Source of the DNA: Bacteroidales bacterium UBA5197
Lineage (GTDB): Bacteria > Bacteroidota > Bacteroidia > Bacteroidales > Lentimicrobiaceae
DNA: 64,000 bases
Direction of reading: 5' to 3'
NCBI GenBank assembly: GCA_002412885.1
Contig: DHVX01000048.1
Span: 124,001-188,000 of the forward strand
Shown here: piece after piece, positions 55,844 to 64,000 of the stretch
Position numbering within the stretch: position 1 is the first letter of the stretch
How the letters are laid out: every line of letters begins with the position of its first letter
The notes under the pieces: generated by a model
The model's input: only the letters and a program-made list of their open reading frames with translations
What the model was told of the DNA's origin: nothing
Database searches by the model: none
Made by a program: the position numbers and the translations under genes

Positions 55844-57817
55844 TTAATTGACTTCTGCTGTCTTTTTGGAAAACACAATTTTCTCATTGCCCTTTTTCAC
55901 AATCTCATTAAAGTAAAACCTGATTTTAGAAAAATCAGTTGCTGCATACACTGCTTTTGCAAAATTATATTCGAAGCTAACCTTTATGTTGCCTTCTTCG
56001 GCAGTTGCGCTGTAACTCATAGTAAATAAAGGATCTTTGATTGTTTGTTCCATTGGCAGATTTTCAATCTGATATCCTGCAGGAATTTCAATGGTTGAAA
56101 CAAAAACCCTGTTTTTCGGGTAAGTCATATCAATGGGATATGTACGCTCCTTTTGTTTTAAAGGATTATCAGAAATTACTTCATTCAGGAAAGGTGATAC
56201 ATACATCTTCTCATTTACGATCAATGGTTCAACAGTTTGTTTGTAGGAAAGAATATATGGTTTATCCACAAGCAATTGATTCTCAACCACAATTGAATTC
56301 TCAACAATAGACTTATCTTTAGTTTCAATTAATTTCTTGATAGTTTCAATCTTGTCGGTATAGTTGTTTCGATAATACAAAGCATCATATTCAGTAGCCG
56401 CTATTGAAATATCTGCCTGTGCGGCACCATCAGCCGGTTCATCAATATGTATGACTGTTTTTATTTGTGAAGGAAACATACATTCCAGCCCAACCCAATC
56501 GACTTTGCCTTCTTTTATTACCAGGCCTTTATCATTTATACAATTTGATGGAATCCTGTTGTTCAGCGCCAATACCTCAGTTGCATCCGACAAAAACGTT
56601 TCGCCATCAACTGTTGCCAGGATAATTACATAGTTGAAGAAATGCGCATACGGATAGTTATATTTTACTTTCCCGTGATCACGTGTACTGATTATTACCG
56701 GCTTTGCATCAATTCCCAGAGCATTGAGCAATCCGATTGTAAACAGATTGATATCAGCGCTGTTGCCGTTTTTTTCAGCCATAAATTTGTTTGGCGATTT
56801 GGAAGCATATTTCCCATTATATGTATTCCAATTATAATTTCTTTTTACGTAATCGAGCACAAAATCAAACTTTTCCTTTTCAGTTTTTAAACCGGAACTT
56901 TCAGCGCCCAATAATTTTGGAGCTAGTTTCGTAGTTTTTTTGATATACTTGCCAAAATCTTCATGTTTCAGCAATTCTTTAATCATTTCCTCCCAGGTTG
57001 TTAATATATCCATACTAACTCCATTCGGATAATTAATTTTGGCCAGCTGAAAATCAAGTTTGACGATATAATCGTTTATCGAAGTCAAAAACTCTTCACT
57101 GCTGAAAGCAGGCATATTTTTCATTATATATTTATGCACCATATTCTTATACGAAACTCCGCCAAATTGGTTTTCTAAGCCATCTTCTACCTTGGAAGTC
57201 TGAGTATCAAATCTGTTTGCGCCCTGCAACAACCAGGTGTATTCATAAAATGGGATCATTTTCACTTCATATTCGCTGTAAACAACCGGAATTCTCCATT
57301 GAAACTCCCAATCTCGAAGGTTAAAGGTATATTGTGAGCTGATTTTATATTTGTACTCTATAACAGAACCTTCTTTAACATTCGGCATAGCAAACTTTTT
57401 CAGATTCCATGAATTGTTCAGCTTTTCATCATAAGTTTCGGAAACATTAAAACGGGTACTTACCAAATGTCCGTTCTCAAAGTTATAAGTAAACGCTTCA
57501 ATATCATATACTTTTTCGAAAACACCACCTTCCTGATAATATGGGATTTCAACCTGAGCCCATTTGATGCCGGATTCAGCCAAAATCTTAACCCTTGTCG
57601 TTCTTTCAAAGATCACTTCGAACGAATTGTCTGAACGGATAAAATATGATTTCCCAAAATCGAACAGAACAACAGCTTCCGCATTTTTATCAGGGGCATA
57701 CTGTGTGAGTTCAATTTCGTCTTTGCCGACTTTTTTAAACTCTTTCGAGAAGTTCTGAGCCTGAGCTGAAAGTACTGAAAGCACAAGAACGACAAATGTG
57801 AGTTGTATTTTATTCAT
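55844..57817 (-). CDS. exported DUF3857/transglutaminase-like protein, second of a pair
   Basis: A 657-residue exported protein: signal peptide about 1-21 (LSAQAQ). DUF3857 domain about 50-215 (VIEYKYKISSQYTFNLRDWEFQWRIPVVYSEYEV), then a transglutaminase-like core about 290-420 in which the expected Cys is replaced (KNGNSADINLFTIGLLNALGIDAKPVI has Ser), His in YPYAHFFNYVI and Asp in FLSDAT, then a beta-rich end. The Cys loss suggests it is not a protease or crosslinker. It lies 10 nt after its paralogue, in one transcript. The ATG at 57868 would lie inside the upstream gene; I use 57817. Confidence 0.8.
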   Translation of the reverse strand: MNKIQLTFVVLVLSVLSAQAQNFSKEFKKVGKDEIELTQYAPDKNAEAVVLFDFGKSYFIRSDNSFEVIFERTTRVKILAESGIKWAQVEIPYYQEGGVFEKVYDIEAFTYNFENGHLVSTRFNVSETYDEKLNNSWNLKKFAMPNVKEGSVIEYKYKISSQYTFNLRDWEFQWRIPVVYSEYEVKMIPFYEYTWLLQGANRFDTQTSKVEDGLENQFGGVSYKNMVHKYIMKNMPAFSSEEFLTSINDYIVKLDFQLAKINYPNGVSMDILTTWEEMIKELLKHEDFGKYIKKTTKLAPKLLGAESSGLKTEKEKFDFVLDYVKRNYNWNTYNGKYASKSPNKFMAEKNGNSADINLFTIGLLNALGIDAKPVIISTRDHGKVKYNYPYAHFFNYVIILATVDGETFLSDATEVLALNNRIPSNCINDKGLVIKEGKVDWVGLECMFPSQIKTVIHIDEPADGAAQADISIAATEYDALYYRNNYTDKIETIKKLIETKDKSIVENSIVVENQLLVDKPYILSYKQTVEPLIVNEKMYVSPFLNEVISDNPLKQKERTYPIDMTYPKNRVFVSTIEIPAGYQIENLPMEQTIKDPLFTMSYSATAEEGNIKVSFEYNFAKAVYAATDFSKIRFYFNEIVKKGNEKIVFSKKTAEVN

Positions 57818-57827
57818 TGTCAAAGGT

Positions 57828-59675
57828 TTATTTAATAAATGAAAAATGTGTTTTAGTCTCGGTTGCAACTATCTGATCGTAGAATCTGTAAAAGTCCTCG
57901 TATTCTGAAACAGGATATTTCCCTGCATAAACCATCATGCTTTTGATTACAATTAACTTTCCGTCTTCTTCATAAACATCAAAGTTGTATTGTCCGAATT
58001 TACCTGAAACAGCTTTATTGTCAACGCTTTTGCTAAATTTATAACCAGTCGGAATCTGATAAATGACAGTGTCCATCCTGTAAATCGGATAATCAATCTG
58101 AACAGGCAGTTTTCTGTCCTGTGGTTTCGCCAGATGCAGCAAAGGGAAAGCAATATTTCCCAGCAGAATATCATTGCCGTAATGTTTATAGATTTGCTGT
58201 GAAACTGCATGATAGGACAACTCAATTTTCAGAGAATCTCTGTTTTGTTTTGTAATTTGATAATCAATGAGTTGAAGTCCATCTTCAATCAGAAAATTAC
58301 GTACAATTCTTGCCTTTTCGGAGGTGCTGTAACCCTTTTCTATTTGAAGCAATGTTTCGAATAAATCGCCTTTGTAAATACCTCGGAAATTCACTTTTGC
58401 TTCCCTGAGATTATATTCAACTTCAATCCGGCGGGTTTCAAGAACATCCATAGGTTGCAATGCCGGAATGCTGGCAAAATGACTGTTATTGAGGTCAATT
58501 ATCAGCGCATCTCTGTTTTGAATAAAAGTGCCTGAGTAATTAAACGGGCCATCGCTCGTGCAATCCAGCCATAAATTTTCATCCTTCAATGGAATAAAGA
58601 GAATTACATGGTTAAATTGTTGCGAAGGAAAATCCCTGTTGATCGTTTTAACCGGACTCCCTGCCTGCACTTTGGTGTAATATGATTTGATGCCGACAAA
58701 ATCCATCACTGATTTGAAGTAATTGGTCAGGGCTTTGCAATCTCCGTATTTATTTTGCGAAACATACGCAGCAGGATAAGGCTTTAATCCGCCGGTACCG
58801 ATTGTTATATTGATATACCGGGTTTCATCCTGCAGGTAGTGATATAATGTTTTAATTTTTTCCCTTTCATCCTTGCTGTCTTTTATAAGCGAAATAATTT
58901 TATTTTTCTCGCCTTCCGGTATAACATTCAATCCGGTTAATAAATTATTCTGCCAGTTTCCGTATGAAATCCAGTCATTTAAGGAGCCCTTTACTCCAAA
59001 ACTGAATTGTTCGGGCGTAATTACTACACATGGGAATAAATCATCCAACGCAGGAGACAATACTTCAGGTTTTATCAAATCAACATAACTCGCCTGCCAC
59101 TGATAAACTACCTTGTTATTGGCTGTATCAATTGCAGGATCCTTTACAAATTTGTTTAAATATGAGATATTATAGTTCAAAGGAGCGGTAACTTTAAGTC
59201 GGGCATTTAGTGTGGGGACTTTTTCATTGATAATGGGAATCCAGTAATCTATGTACAGAAATTCCTGTTGCTGAATCTGATAAGAATAGATAATTGAATA
59301 GGGATACGAATTATGCTTTAGTGTAAACTCTTTTACGAAATCATCTTCATAGAAAGAAAAGTCAGCAATTAAGCTTCTTTCTGTGATTTCACTTTTCTTT
59401 AATTTCTTGACTATTGTCCCATATGAATCTTTAATCATTGCTTCAATATTGCTGGCCTTGTTAAGCTTTGAAAAGGGGACTGAAATTTTGGTGTATTTCT
59501 CGCCAGCTCTGTTGTTGATTTTGATTTCAAAATAATATGACTTAGTCAACTTATTATTGTCTATCTCAACCGATGTTTCCTGAAAAACAAGTTCGGCATC
59601 AGAATCCTGCGCTGCAGATGTCAGTTGAAAAAATATAAAAATCAATACCAAATATCCGAATAGCAGTCTGATCAT
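57828..59675 (-). CDS. exported DUF3857/transglutaminase-like protein, first of a pair
   Basis: A 615-residue exported protein with a signal peptide (about 1-21). DUF3857 domain about 45-215 (SYPYSIIYSYQIQQQEFLYIDYWIPI), transglutaminase-like core about 270-395 with the catalytic Cys in SQNKYGDCKALTNYFKSVM, His in FNHVILFIP and Asp in WLDCTSDGPFNY, so this copy has a full Cys-His-Asp triad. A beta-rich C-terminal region follows. In contrast to the downstream paralogue it should be catalytically competent. Role unknown; possibly envelope protein processing. Confidence 0.85.
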   Translation of the reverse strand: MIRLLFGYLVLIFIFFQLTSAAQDSDAELVFQETSVEIDNNKLTKSYYFEIKINNRAGEKYTKISVPFSKLNKASNIEAMIKDSYGTIVKKLKKSEITERSLIADFSFYEDDFVKEFTLKHNSYPYSIIYSYQIQQQEFLYIDYWIPIINEKVPTLNARLKVTAPLNYNISYLNKFVKDPAIDTANNKVVYQWQASYVDLIKPEVLSPALDDLFPCVVITPEQFSFGVKGSLNDWISYGNWQNNLLTGLNVIPEGEKNKIISLIKDSKDEREKIKTLYHYLQDETRYINITIGTGGLKPYPAAYVSQNKYGDCKALTNYFKSVMDFVGIKSYYTKVQAGSPVKTINRDFPSQQFNHVILFIPLKDENLWLDCTSDGPFNYSGTFIQNRDALIIDLNNSHFASIPALQPMDVLETRRIEVEYNLREAKVNFRGIYKGDLFETLLQIEKGYSTSEKARIVRNFLIEDGLQLIDYQITKQNRDSLKIELSYHAVSQQIYKHYGNDILLGNIAFPLLHLAKPQDRKLPVQIDYPIYRMDTVIYQIPTGYKFSKSVDNKAVSGKFGQYNFDVYEEDGKLIVIKSMMVYAGKYPVSEYEDFYRFYDQIVATETKTHFSFIK

Positions 59676-59773
59676 TTTATGTAGTTTATTTCATTCAACT
59701 AAACCTGAAGTTTAATGCCAAATGCAGGCAGACATTCGAAAGTGAATTGCTTCGGTTTATTCTAAATTGGCTT

Positions 59774-59781
59774 CAAATGTA
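59774..59781 (-). promoter_or_regulatory. putative -7 box (TACATTTG) for the DUF3857 pair
   Basis: 99 nt before the ATG at 59675. Confidence 0.4.
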
Positions 59782-59929
59782 GGAACTTTACAACAATAAT
59801 AAATACACAGACAGTTTTTTCGACAGAAAGACATTCAGTATAAAACTCAGAATAAAAATCCCGCCTGAACGCTAAACAGGCATAAAGGCATCAAAATACA
59901 TTTTTGGGAAAGCCAATCAGAGAAGGTGA

Positions 59930-61123
59930 CTATATATTTCCGGCACTTAATGGCAAAGAAACATAAAAAACAGTACCAACACCGACAGTACTTTCAGCGC
60001 GGATTTTTCCATTATGCTTTTCAACAAACTCTTTCGAAAGTATTAGTCCTAAACCTGTACCTTTCTCTTTTTGAGTGCCTTGAGTTGAATAAGACTCACT
60101 GATGCTGAATAATTTATCCAGTCTCTCTTTTTTAATTCCGACTCCGGTATCAGCTACAGAAATAACTATTTCATTCTCTTTAATGACAGTTGTAATGGTA
60201 ATCTTTCCGCCTGGATTTGTAAATTTTATAGCATTCGAAATCAGATTTCTGAGCACACTGCCAATCATTCTCCTATCGGCATTGATATTCACTCCGGCAT
60301 CATTTTCATTTACAATCTTGATAAACTTTTGCTCAGCATTACCATTGAATAATAGTACTACCTCGTTGAGAACTGAATTTAATTCAAAATTTTCAGGATT
60401 GAACGCCATTCTTCCTGATTGTGATTGAGACCATTCCAGAAGGTTAGCAAGCAAGTTTATGGCCCTGTTGGTTGATAACAGTATAATGCCGGCAAATTCT
60501 TTTATCTTCTCATAGTCTCTATCTTCGACCAATTCTATCAGAAGTTCACTAAAGCCTTTAATAGAATTTACAGGACTTTTCATATCATGTGCAATAATTG
60601 AAAAGAACTTGTCCTTTTCGGCATTTAGCTTCTTAAGTTCCTGATTTTGAGATAAAATAAGCTGTTCTGCTTTTTTACGTTCAGTAATATCGTTCAAAGT
60701 ACCTGTCCATATTATATCCTTATTCTCCAGCATCCTGGGAATGGATTCAAATTTGGTCCAGATCAGTTCATCCTTTTTAATCATACGACATTCCCATGAG
60801 AAGGGCGTTAAATTAAGATTGGCTTCAACATTCAATCTTACAAATTCTGCTCTGTCTTCTTCATATATAAGTTCATTAATAATGCCTGGATTAGATTCAA
60901 ATTCATGCATTTGTATATCCAGTATTTCACTGAAACGTTCGTTAACAAATTCAACTACATAAGGTGCATTTGCAGTACTGGCCCAATTTTCTTCAAATAA
61001 TGATTTCTCATTAAAGACCCGCAAACGGTATATTCCAGAAGGCAATGCATTCGCCAGATCAGCATATAATTTGCGTTCCTGATTTAATTCTTCAGCAATC
61101 TTTATCAGATTTTCTTCATTCAT
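59930..61123 (-). CDS. PAS-domain sensor histidine kinase (orphan)
   Basis: A 397-residue soluble kinase. A PAS domain lies at about 15-150 and ends in WTGTLNDITERKKAEQL; HisKA about 168-235 with the phospho-acceptor His in SIIAHDMKSPVNSIKGFSE; HATPase_c about 275-393 with LRNLISNAIKFTN, VADTGVGIKKERL and KGTGLGLILSKEFVEKHNGKI. No transmembrane segment is visible, and no response regulator is adjacent. The partner could be the orphan PhoB-type regulator at 46437, but nothing in the window links them. Confidence 0.9.
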   Translation of the reverse strand: MNEENLIKIAEELNQERKLYADLANALPSGIYRLRVFNEKSLFEENWASTANAPYVVEFVNERFSEILDIQMHEFESNPGIINELIYEEDRAEFVRLNVEANLNLTPFSWECRMIKKDELIWTKFESIPRMLENKDIIWTGTLNDITERKKAEQLILSQNQELKKLNAEKDKFFSIIAHDMKSPVNSIKGFSELLIELVEDRDYEKIKEFAGIILLSTNRAINLLANLLEWSQSQSGRMAFNPENFELNSVLNEVVLLFNGNAEQKFIKIVNENDAGVNINADRRMIGSVLRNLISNAIKFTNPGGKITITTVIKENEIVISVADTGVGIKKERLDKLFSISESYSTQGTQKEKGTGLGLILSKEFVEKHNGKIRAESTVGVGTVFYVSLPLSAGNI

Positions 61124-61472
61124 TCGCTTTAAAATATCAAGATTTCATTGATAAATATTCGTGAGTTCTCTGAAAGAAAAATAGCAATCAGAAGTATATT
61201 TTAATCCTTTTTGCCAATGGTGTCCAGCCGACATAATTAAATTTTAATTACTGATCAAAAATAGCATAATTCAGGTTGCTTATACTTTTAAAATGAAATA
61301 ATTTATGAACATTGATTTTGCCAATGAGAAAATTATCTGTTTTTTTTCGAAATCATACTTTACGATATAAAATAATATAACTCATCACAGCCACTATATT
61401 ACTGATTAAAAGACCTTTACCAGACCTTTAATCAGCCATTTCTTTACATATAAATTCGCGAATCGTTTTGGC
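61124..61472. other. AT-rich intergenic region
   Basis: 349 bases without a gene. CTGATTAAA at 61402-61410 and TTTAATCAG at 61427-61435 form a 9-bp hairpin about 40 nt after the 3' end of the EamA gene, possibly its terminator. Nothing else recognised. Confidence 0.5.
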
Positions 61473-62360
61473 TCATTTTACTCCTGCTTTCCCTTTCAGC
61501 ATCATCAGTGCCACCCCTGCAATAGTCACCAATCCGCCTGCTATCTGAATGTGGGTTGGCAGGCTGCCAAACATCATCAGTGCGCCCAACAGCACAAAAA
61601 GTCCGGTGGTGCTTTGTACGATAGCCGCTTTTGAAGCGGGGATGTATCGCAAAGCAGAATATTGAAAATTGGAAGTAAGAAATGGCCCGACAAACGATCC
61701 GGCAATGATATTCAGAAAAGCCGATCGGGGGATAATTATAGAATCATTCGTAATTAGAGTAAAAACTACGGCAACCAGAAGCAGAAAAACTGCCCGGTTG
61801 AGCGCCAGCACCACAGGACTGATTTCACGGATATGTTTTTTTACCAGCAGGGTGCGAATTGCATAAAATGTGGTAGAAACCAACATGAGCCCGGCGGTAG
61901 CTGTCATAAATCCGCTGAGTCCTGCATCGCGGAAGCTGATAATAAATGCACCGGTAAGAATAAGCAGAGCTCCGGTTCCTGTTTTGATGGTAAACCGCTC
62001 CGAAAGTATCCAGACACCCAATAAAGTAACAAAAAGGTATTCCAGATTTCGCAGGAACGAAGGTACTGTTGGATTGTCGGTGATTTTAATGGCTGCATAA
62101 AAGCTAACAGTTGCTACAACTTCAAAAACTCCGATCAGCAAAAGCGAACGGTAATCAGCCCGGGTAAATTTTGCAATGCTGAAACCTCCTTTCGGATGTG
62201 CAGACATCATTCCATTCCACAAAATGGCAATCAGAAACCACCAGAATCCAAACTGAGCGAGGCTTACCTCATTGAGTGCAGCTTTGCTGAAAAGGTAAAC
62301 AAGTGAGCCGCAGATGGTAGCAATCAGTGCGTATAGAAATCCGCGTGTGTTGGCAGGCAT
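61473..62360 (-). CDS. DMT-superfamily (EamA) transporter
   Basis: A 295-residue inner-membrane protein with ten predicted helices arranged as two EamA halves; the joins SLRNLEYLFVTLLGVWILSERFT and ALRYIPASKAAIVQSTTGLFVLLGALMMF are typical. It would export or import a small metabolite; substrate unknown. It follows the NadR-like kinase gene by 45 nt and may be the last gene of the nicotinamide riboside operon, in which case a link to nucleoside transport is possible but unproven. Confidence 0.85.
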   Translation of the reverse strand: MPANTRGFLYALIATICGSLVYLFSKAALNEVSLAQFGFWWFLIAILWNGMMSAHPKGGFSIAKFTRADYRSLLLIGVFEVVATVSFYAAIKITDNPTVPSFLRNLEYLFVTLLGVWILSERFTIKTGTGALLILTGAFIISFRDAGLSGFMTATAGLMLVSTTFYAIRTLLVKKHIREISPVVLALNRAVFLLLVAVVFTLITNDSIIIPRSAFLNIIAGSFVGPFLTSNFQYSALRYIPASKAAIVQSTTGLFVLLGALMMFGSLPTHIQIAGGLVTIAGVALMMLKGKAGVK

Positions 62361-62405
62361 GGGCAGAAAGTTGAAATCTGTATTACTTTATGTGATAACC
62401 TCGAA

Positions 62406-62942
62406 TTACAAATCAGGGCTTAGGTTTACTTTGTCAAAGCTTAAGATAGCGTCAATTGCATGCTGCAGACGTTCATCTCCTTCACCAGAAACAATTGAAA
62501 ACGAGAAGTTCCTGTTTTGGAGTTCAGTTTTATACATCTCAAACAATTCTTTGCGCAAGTTTGGATGTTCCCGCAAGGGATCGGCCTGCCAGGGAAGATC
62601 GGGGCTGCAGAGCAAATAATGAGTGTAGCGATGGGTTTCGAGCATCTCCTCTATCCATGTATGGGATTTGCCAAACTTTACCAGACACCAGATGTGTGTA
62701 ACCAGAAAGTCGGTGTCGCAGAAAAGATATTCCTTTGCCGTTTTTGCCAAATCGTTTTCTGCTTCAAACTGACCTTTGGCAATGTGCAAAACATCGTCAA
62801 AGGTATAGGGTGCATTTAGATTTTCGAGGAAAACGCGGGCATATTCAGGCACCCACGGCTCTTTAAAATGTGCGGCAAGATGCTCAGCCAGCCATGATTT
62901 GCCGGTTGATTCAGGCCCAGTGACCGAGATTCTTTTCAGCAT
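62406..62942 (-). CDS. NadR-like nicotinamide riboside kinase (AAA_28)
   Basis: A 178-residue P-loop kinase matching the ribosylnicotinamide-kinase domain of NadR: SVTGPESTGKSWLAEHLA (Walker A), VPEYARVFLE, FCDTDFLVTHIW (Walker B-like) and LCSPDLPWQADPLREHP. It would phosphorylate nicotinamide riboside to NMN. The gene overlaps pnuC by 7 nt when started at 62942; the ATG at 62975 would add 11 residues inside pnuC. The pairing with pnuC supports the substrate: uptake and then trapping by phosphorylation. Confidence 0.85.
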   Translation of the reverse strand: MLKRISVTGPESTGKSWLAEHLAAHFKEPWVPEYARVFLENLNAPYTFDDVLHIAKGQFEAENDLAKTAKEYLFCDTDFLVTHIWCLVKFGKSHTWIEEMLETHRYTHYLLCSPDLPWQADPLREHPNLRKELFEMYKTELQNRNFSFSIVSGEGDERLQHAIDAILSFDKVNLSPDL

Positions 62943-63568
62943 ATCTTCTGACTTTCGATCCAACGTCTGCGCCATTCAATAAGTGCAAGAATAGCCAGTA
63001 TCAGAAAAATAATGTACTGAAAACTAGTAAATGCAAGCCCTTTTATGAAGTACAAAGGAATTGAAACTACGTTGCCAACTATCCAGTAGATCCAGTTTTC
63101 AAGCTTTTTACGCGCCATCAGCAACATGCCGATAAGGAAAACCGAAGTTGTAAATGAATCGACCCAGGGCACATAAGAACGCATGTAAACAATGTCATCC
63201 TGATTGAACAGCCAGATAATGCCAAGAATGAGCCAGTAAAGTACAAAAGTGGCTGCAATTCCGGCAATCTGCTGACGGCGTGAGTTGACCGATATGGCAA
63301 GACTCCCTGAATCTCCGGTTTTGCGGATCCAGTTATACCAGCCGTAAACACTCATGGCAGTATAAAATACCTGAATTCCGGCATCAGCATATAATCTTGC
63401 TACAAAGCATATATATATGTAAATGACCACACTAACAATACCGGTGGGAAATACAAGTATATTCTCGCGCCTTGCAAACCAAACGCTGGCGATACCAAGC
63501 ACTGCAGCAATTGCTTCCAGCCAGTTGGTGTTAAAGTAATTTTGAATGATATTCCAGAATTCAATCAT
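62936..63568 (-). CDS. pnuC: nicotinamide riboside transporter PnuC
   Basis: A 210-residue membrane protein with seven predicted helices, as in the PnuC family. The core motif VYGWYNWIRK and the later WLFNQDD segment match family members; the PnuT (thiamine) branch is an alternative, but the downstream NadR-type kinase points to nicotinamide riboside. It lies 69 nt after the thiamine-binding-type gene and overlaps the kinase gene, so all are probably one operon. Confidence 0.85.
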   Translation of the reverse strand: MIEFWNIIQNYFNTNWLEAIAAVLGIASVWFARRENILVFPTGIVSVVIYIYICFVARLYADAGIQVFYTAMSVYGWYNWIRKTGDSGSLAISVNSRRQQIAGIAATFVLYWLILGIIWLFNQDDIVYMRSYVPWVDSFTTSVFLIGMLLMARKKLENWIYWIVGNVVSIPLYFIKGLAFTSFQYIIFLILAILALIEWRRRWIESQKIC

Positions 63569-63637
63569 TGATATTCAGTAACAGATATTAAGCAGAATTG
63601 TAATGAGTAATTTGCTGTTTATAAACCATTTCCGACA

Positions 63638-63883
63638 TTACACTTCAAGGTCAGCATTTATCACTTTCATTACAAACACTGAATGGGGCAGTTCAAAAGC
63701 CTGCTTCATGCAGCTATGAATGGTTGTCATAACTTCATCAAATTCGCCAAAAACCTGCGTTGACATCGTGTTTGTGCGGATAACAAGGTTATTGTTTTCG
63801 TTCAGATTTGCGATAAACCTTTTAATGGGTGGTTTATAGGCTTCATTCAGCGGATAGTAGCTGATATCGACAGATATTTTCAT
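63638..63883 (-). CDS. YkoF/MTH1187-like thiamine-binding-fold protein
   Basis: An 81-residue small protein with a ferredoxin-like fold: MKISVDISYYPL, VIRTNTMSTQVFGEFDEVM and HSVFVMKVINAD match the YkoF-related/MTH1187 (DUF77) family, some of which bind thiamine. It lies upstream of pnuC in the same transcript. This leaves open whether the transporter carries thiamine rather than nicotinamide riboside. No TPP riboswitch was found in the 117 bases to the window end. Confidence 0.7.
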   Translation of the reverse strand: MKISVDISYYPLNEAYKPPIKRFIANLNENNNLVIRTNTMSTQVFGEFDEVMTTIHSCMKQAFELPHSVFVMKVINADLEV

Positions 63884-63918
63884 GTTTGTTTAGTTTAAAA
63901 AGTTATTGATATGAGTAG

Positions 63919-63926
63919 CAAAGGTA
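63919..63926 (-). promoter_or_regulatory. putative -7 box (TACCTTTG) for the pnuC operon
   Basis: 36 nt before the ATG at 63883. Confidence 0.55.
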
Positions 63927-63945
63927 CAGGTATTCAGAATTGAAT

Positions 63946-63953
63946 TATCTTTG
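63946..63953 (+). promoter_or_regulatory. putative -7 box (TATCTTTG) for the gene at the window end
   Basis: Ends 25 nt before the ATG at 63978; divergent from the pnuC operon box. Confidence 0.5.
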
Positions 63954-63977
63954 AAGTCCAATTAACATATCCGCATC

Positions 63978-64000
63978 ATGAAAACCACTGCATCCTTTAA
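63978..64000 (+). CDS. 5' end of a gene cut by the window edge
   Basis: ATG followed by codons for KTTASF; only seven full residues are visible, so the product cannot be named. The promoter-like box upstream and the lack of a competing frame support a true start. Confidence 0.35.

Noticed and set aside
1..64000. tRNA and rRNA genes
   Set aside because: I looked for T-arm GTTCNANNC contexts with matching acceptor stems and saw none; this was by eye, so a divergent tRNA could be missed.
63884..64000. TPP riboswitch in front of the thiamine-binding-type gene
   Set aside because: The conserved CTGAGA and ACCTGATCTGG-type segments are absent from the visible leader.

Overview
The window reads as chromosome of a Bacteroidota bacterium, most like Bacteroidales or a related anaerobic lineage. 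The evidence is a protein with a C-terminal type IX secretion sorting domain, promoters of the TAnnTTTG type and almost no Shine-Dalgarno signals, ParE, GlmM, PyrB/PyrI and NnrD/NnrE of Bacteroidota type, a C10 (streptopain) peptidase, DUF4293, DUF6146, DUF3857 and DUF368 proteins, and intergenic sequence full of short dispersed hairpin repeats. No rRNA, tRNA, CRISPR array or recognisable insertion sequence was seen.

Layout. 0-5.4 kb: end of a probable outer-membrane protein, a SAM methyltransferase, a large PocR/PAS hybrid histidine kinase and a free-standing E2-type acyltransferase domain. 5.4-12.5 kb: the most unusual part, a run of eight minus-strand genes of small accessory type, separated by near-identical repeats. 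13-15.5 kb: exported alpha/beta hydrolase, exported metallo-beta-lactamase-fold enzyme and a DUF6146 lipoprotein. 15.5-21.9 kb: surface-glycan block (flippase, formyltransferase-propeller fusion, GT4, HAD, GT39-like). 22-31 kb: housekeeping (DUF4293, YfcE phosphodiesterase, AlbA_2 protein, ParE, CAP-SPOR lipoprotein, MiaA, pRiA4b-like protein, CCA-adding enzyme, HAD phosphatase). 31.6-42.8 kb: secreted C10 protease, ArgS with an AT-rich insertion, a cyclic-2,3-diphosphoglycerate-synthetase-like GTPase, PyrB-PyrI and a C1 peptidase. 43-52 kb: NnrD/E, a possible degenerate cyclase, a PhoB-type regulator, AroE, DUF368, a TPR protein and GlmM. 52-54 kb: a duplicated hairpin-rich spacer and a Panacea/RelE-like toxin-antitoxin pair. 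54-64 kb: RecR, a MORN-like exported protein, two DUF3857/transglutaminase paralogues, an orphan PAS kinase, and a nicotinamide riboside uptake operon.

Best candidate for a new system: the cassette array at 5.44-12.52 kb. It resembles an integron cassette array (genes all in one direction, one or two genes per unit, a repeat after each stop codon) but the repeat sites are 150-320 bp, longer than normal attC. Four facts support real cassettes. (1) The conserved arm stops abruptly at GAGTT just before each gene, after which sequence is unique. (2) For five of six units the first 6-9 bases match the reverse complement of the bases right after that same unit's stop codon, as expected if each was once a circle closed by paired R' and R'' ends. 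(3) The other arm exists in at least three unrelated hairpin forms. (4) The conserved arm always holds a perfect TAAGTTTG promoter box 31-56 nt before the next start codon, so each site appears to bring a promoter to whatever cassette follows. No integrase lies in the window.
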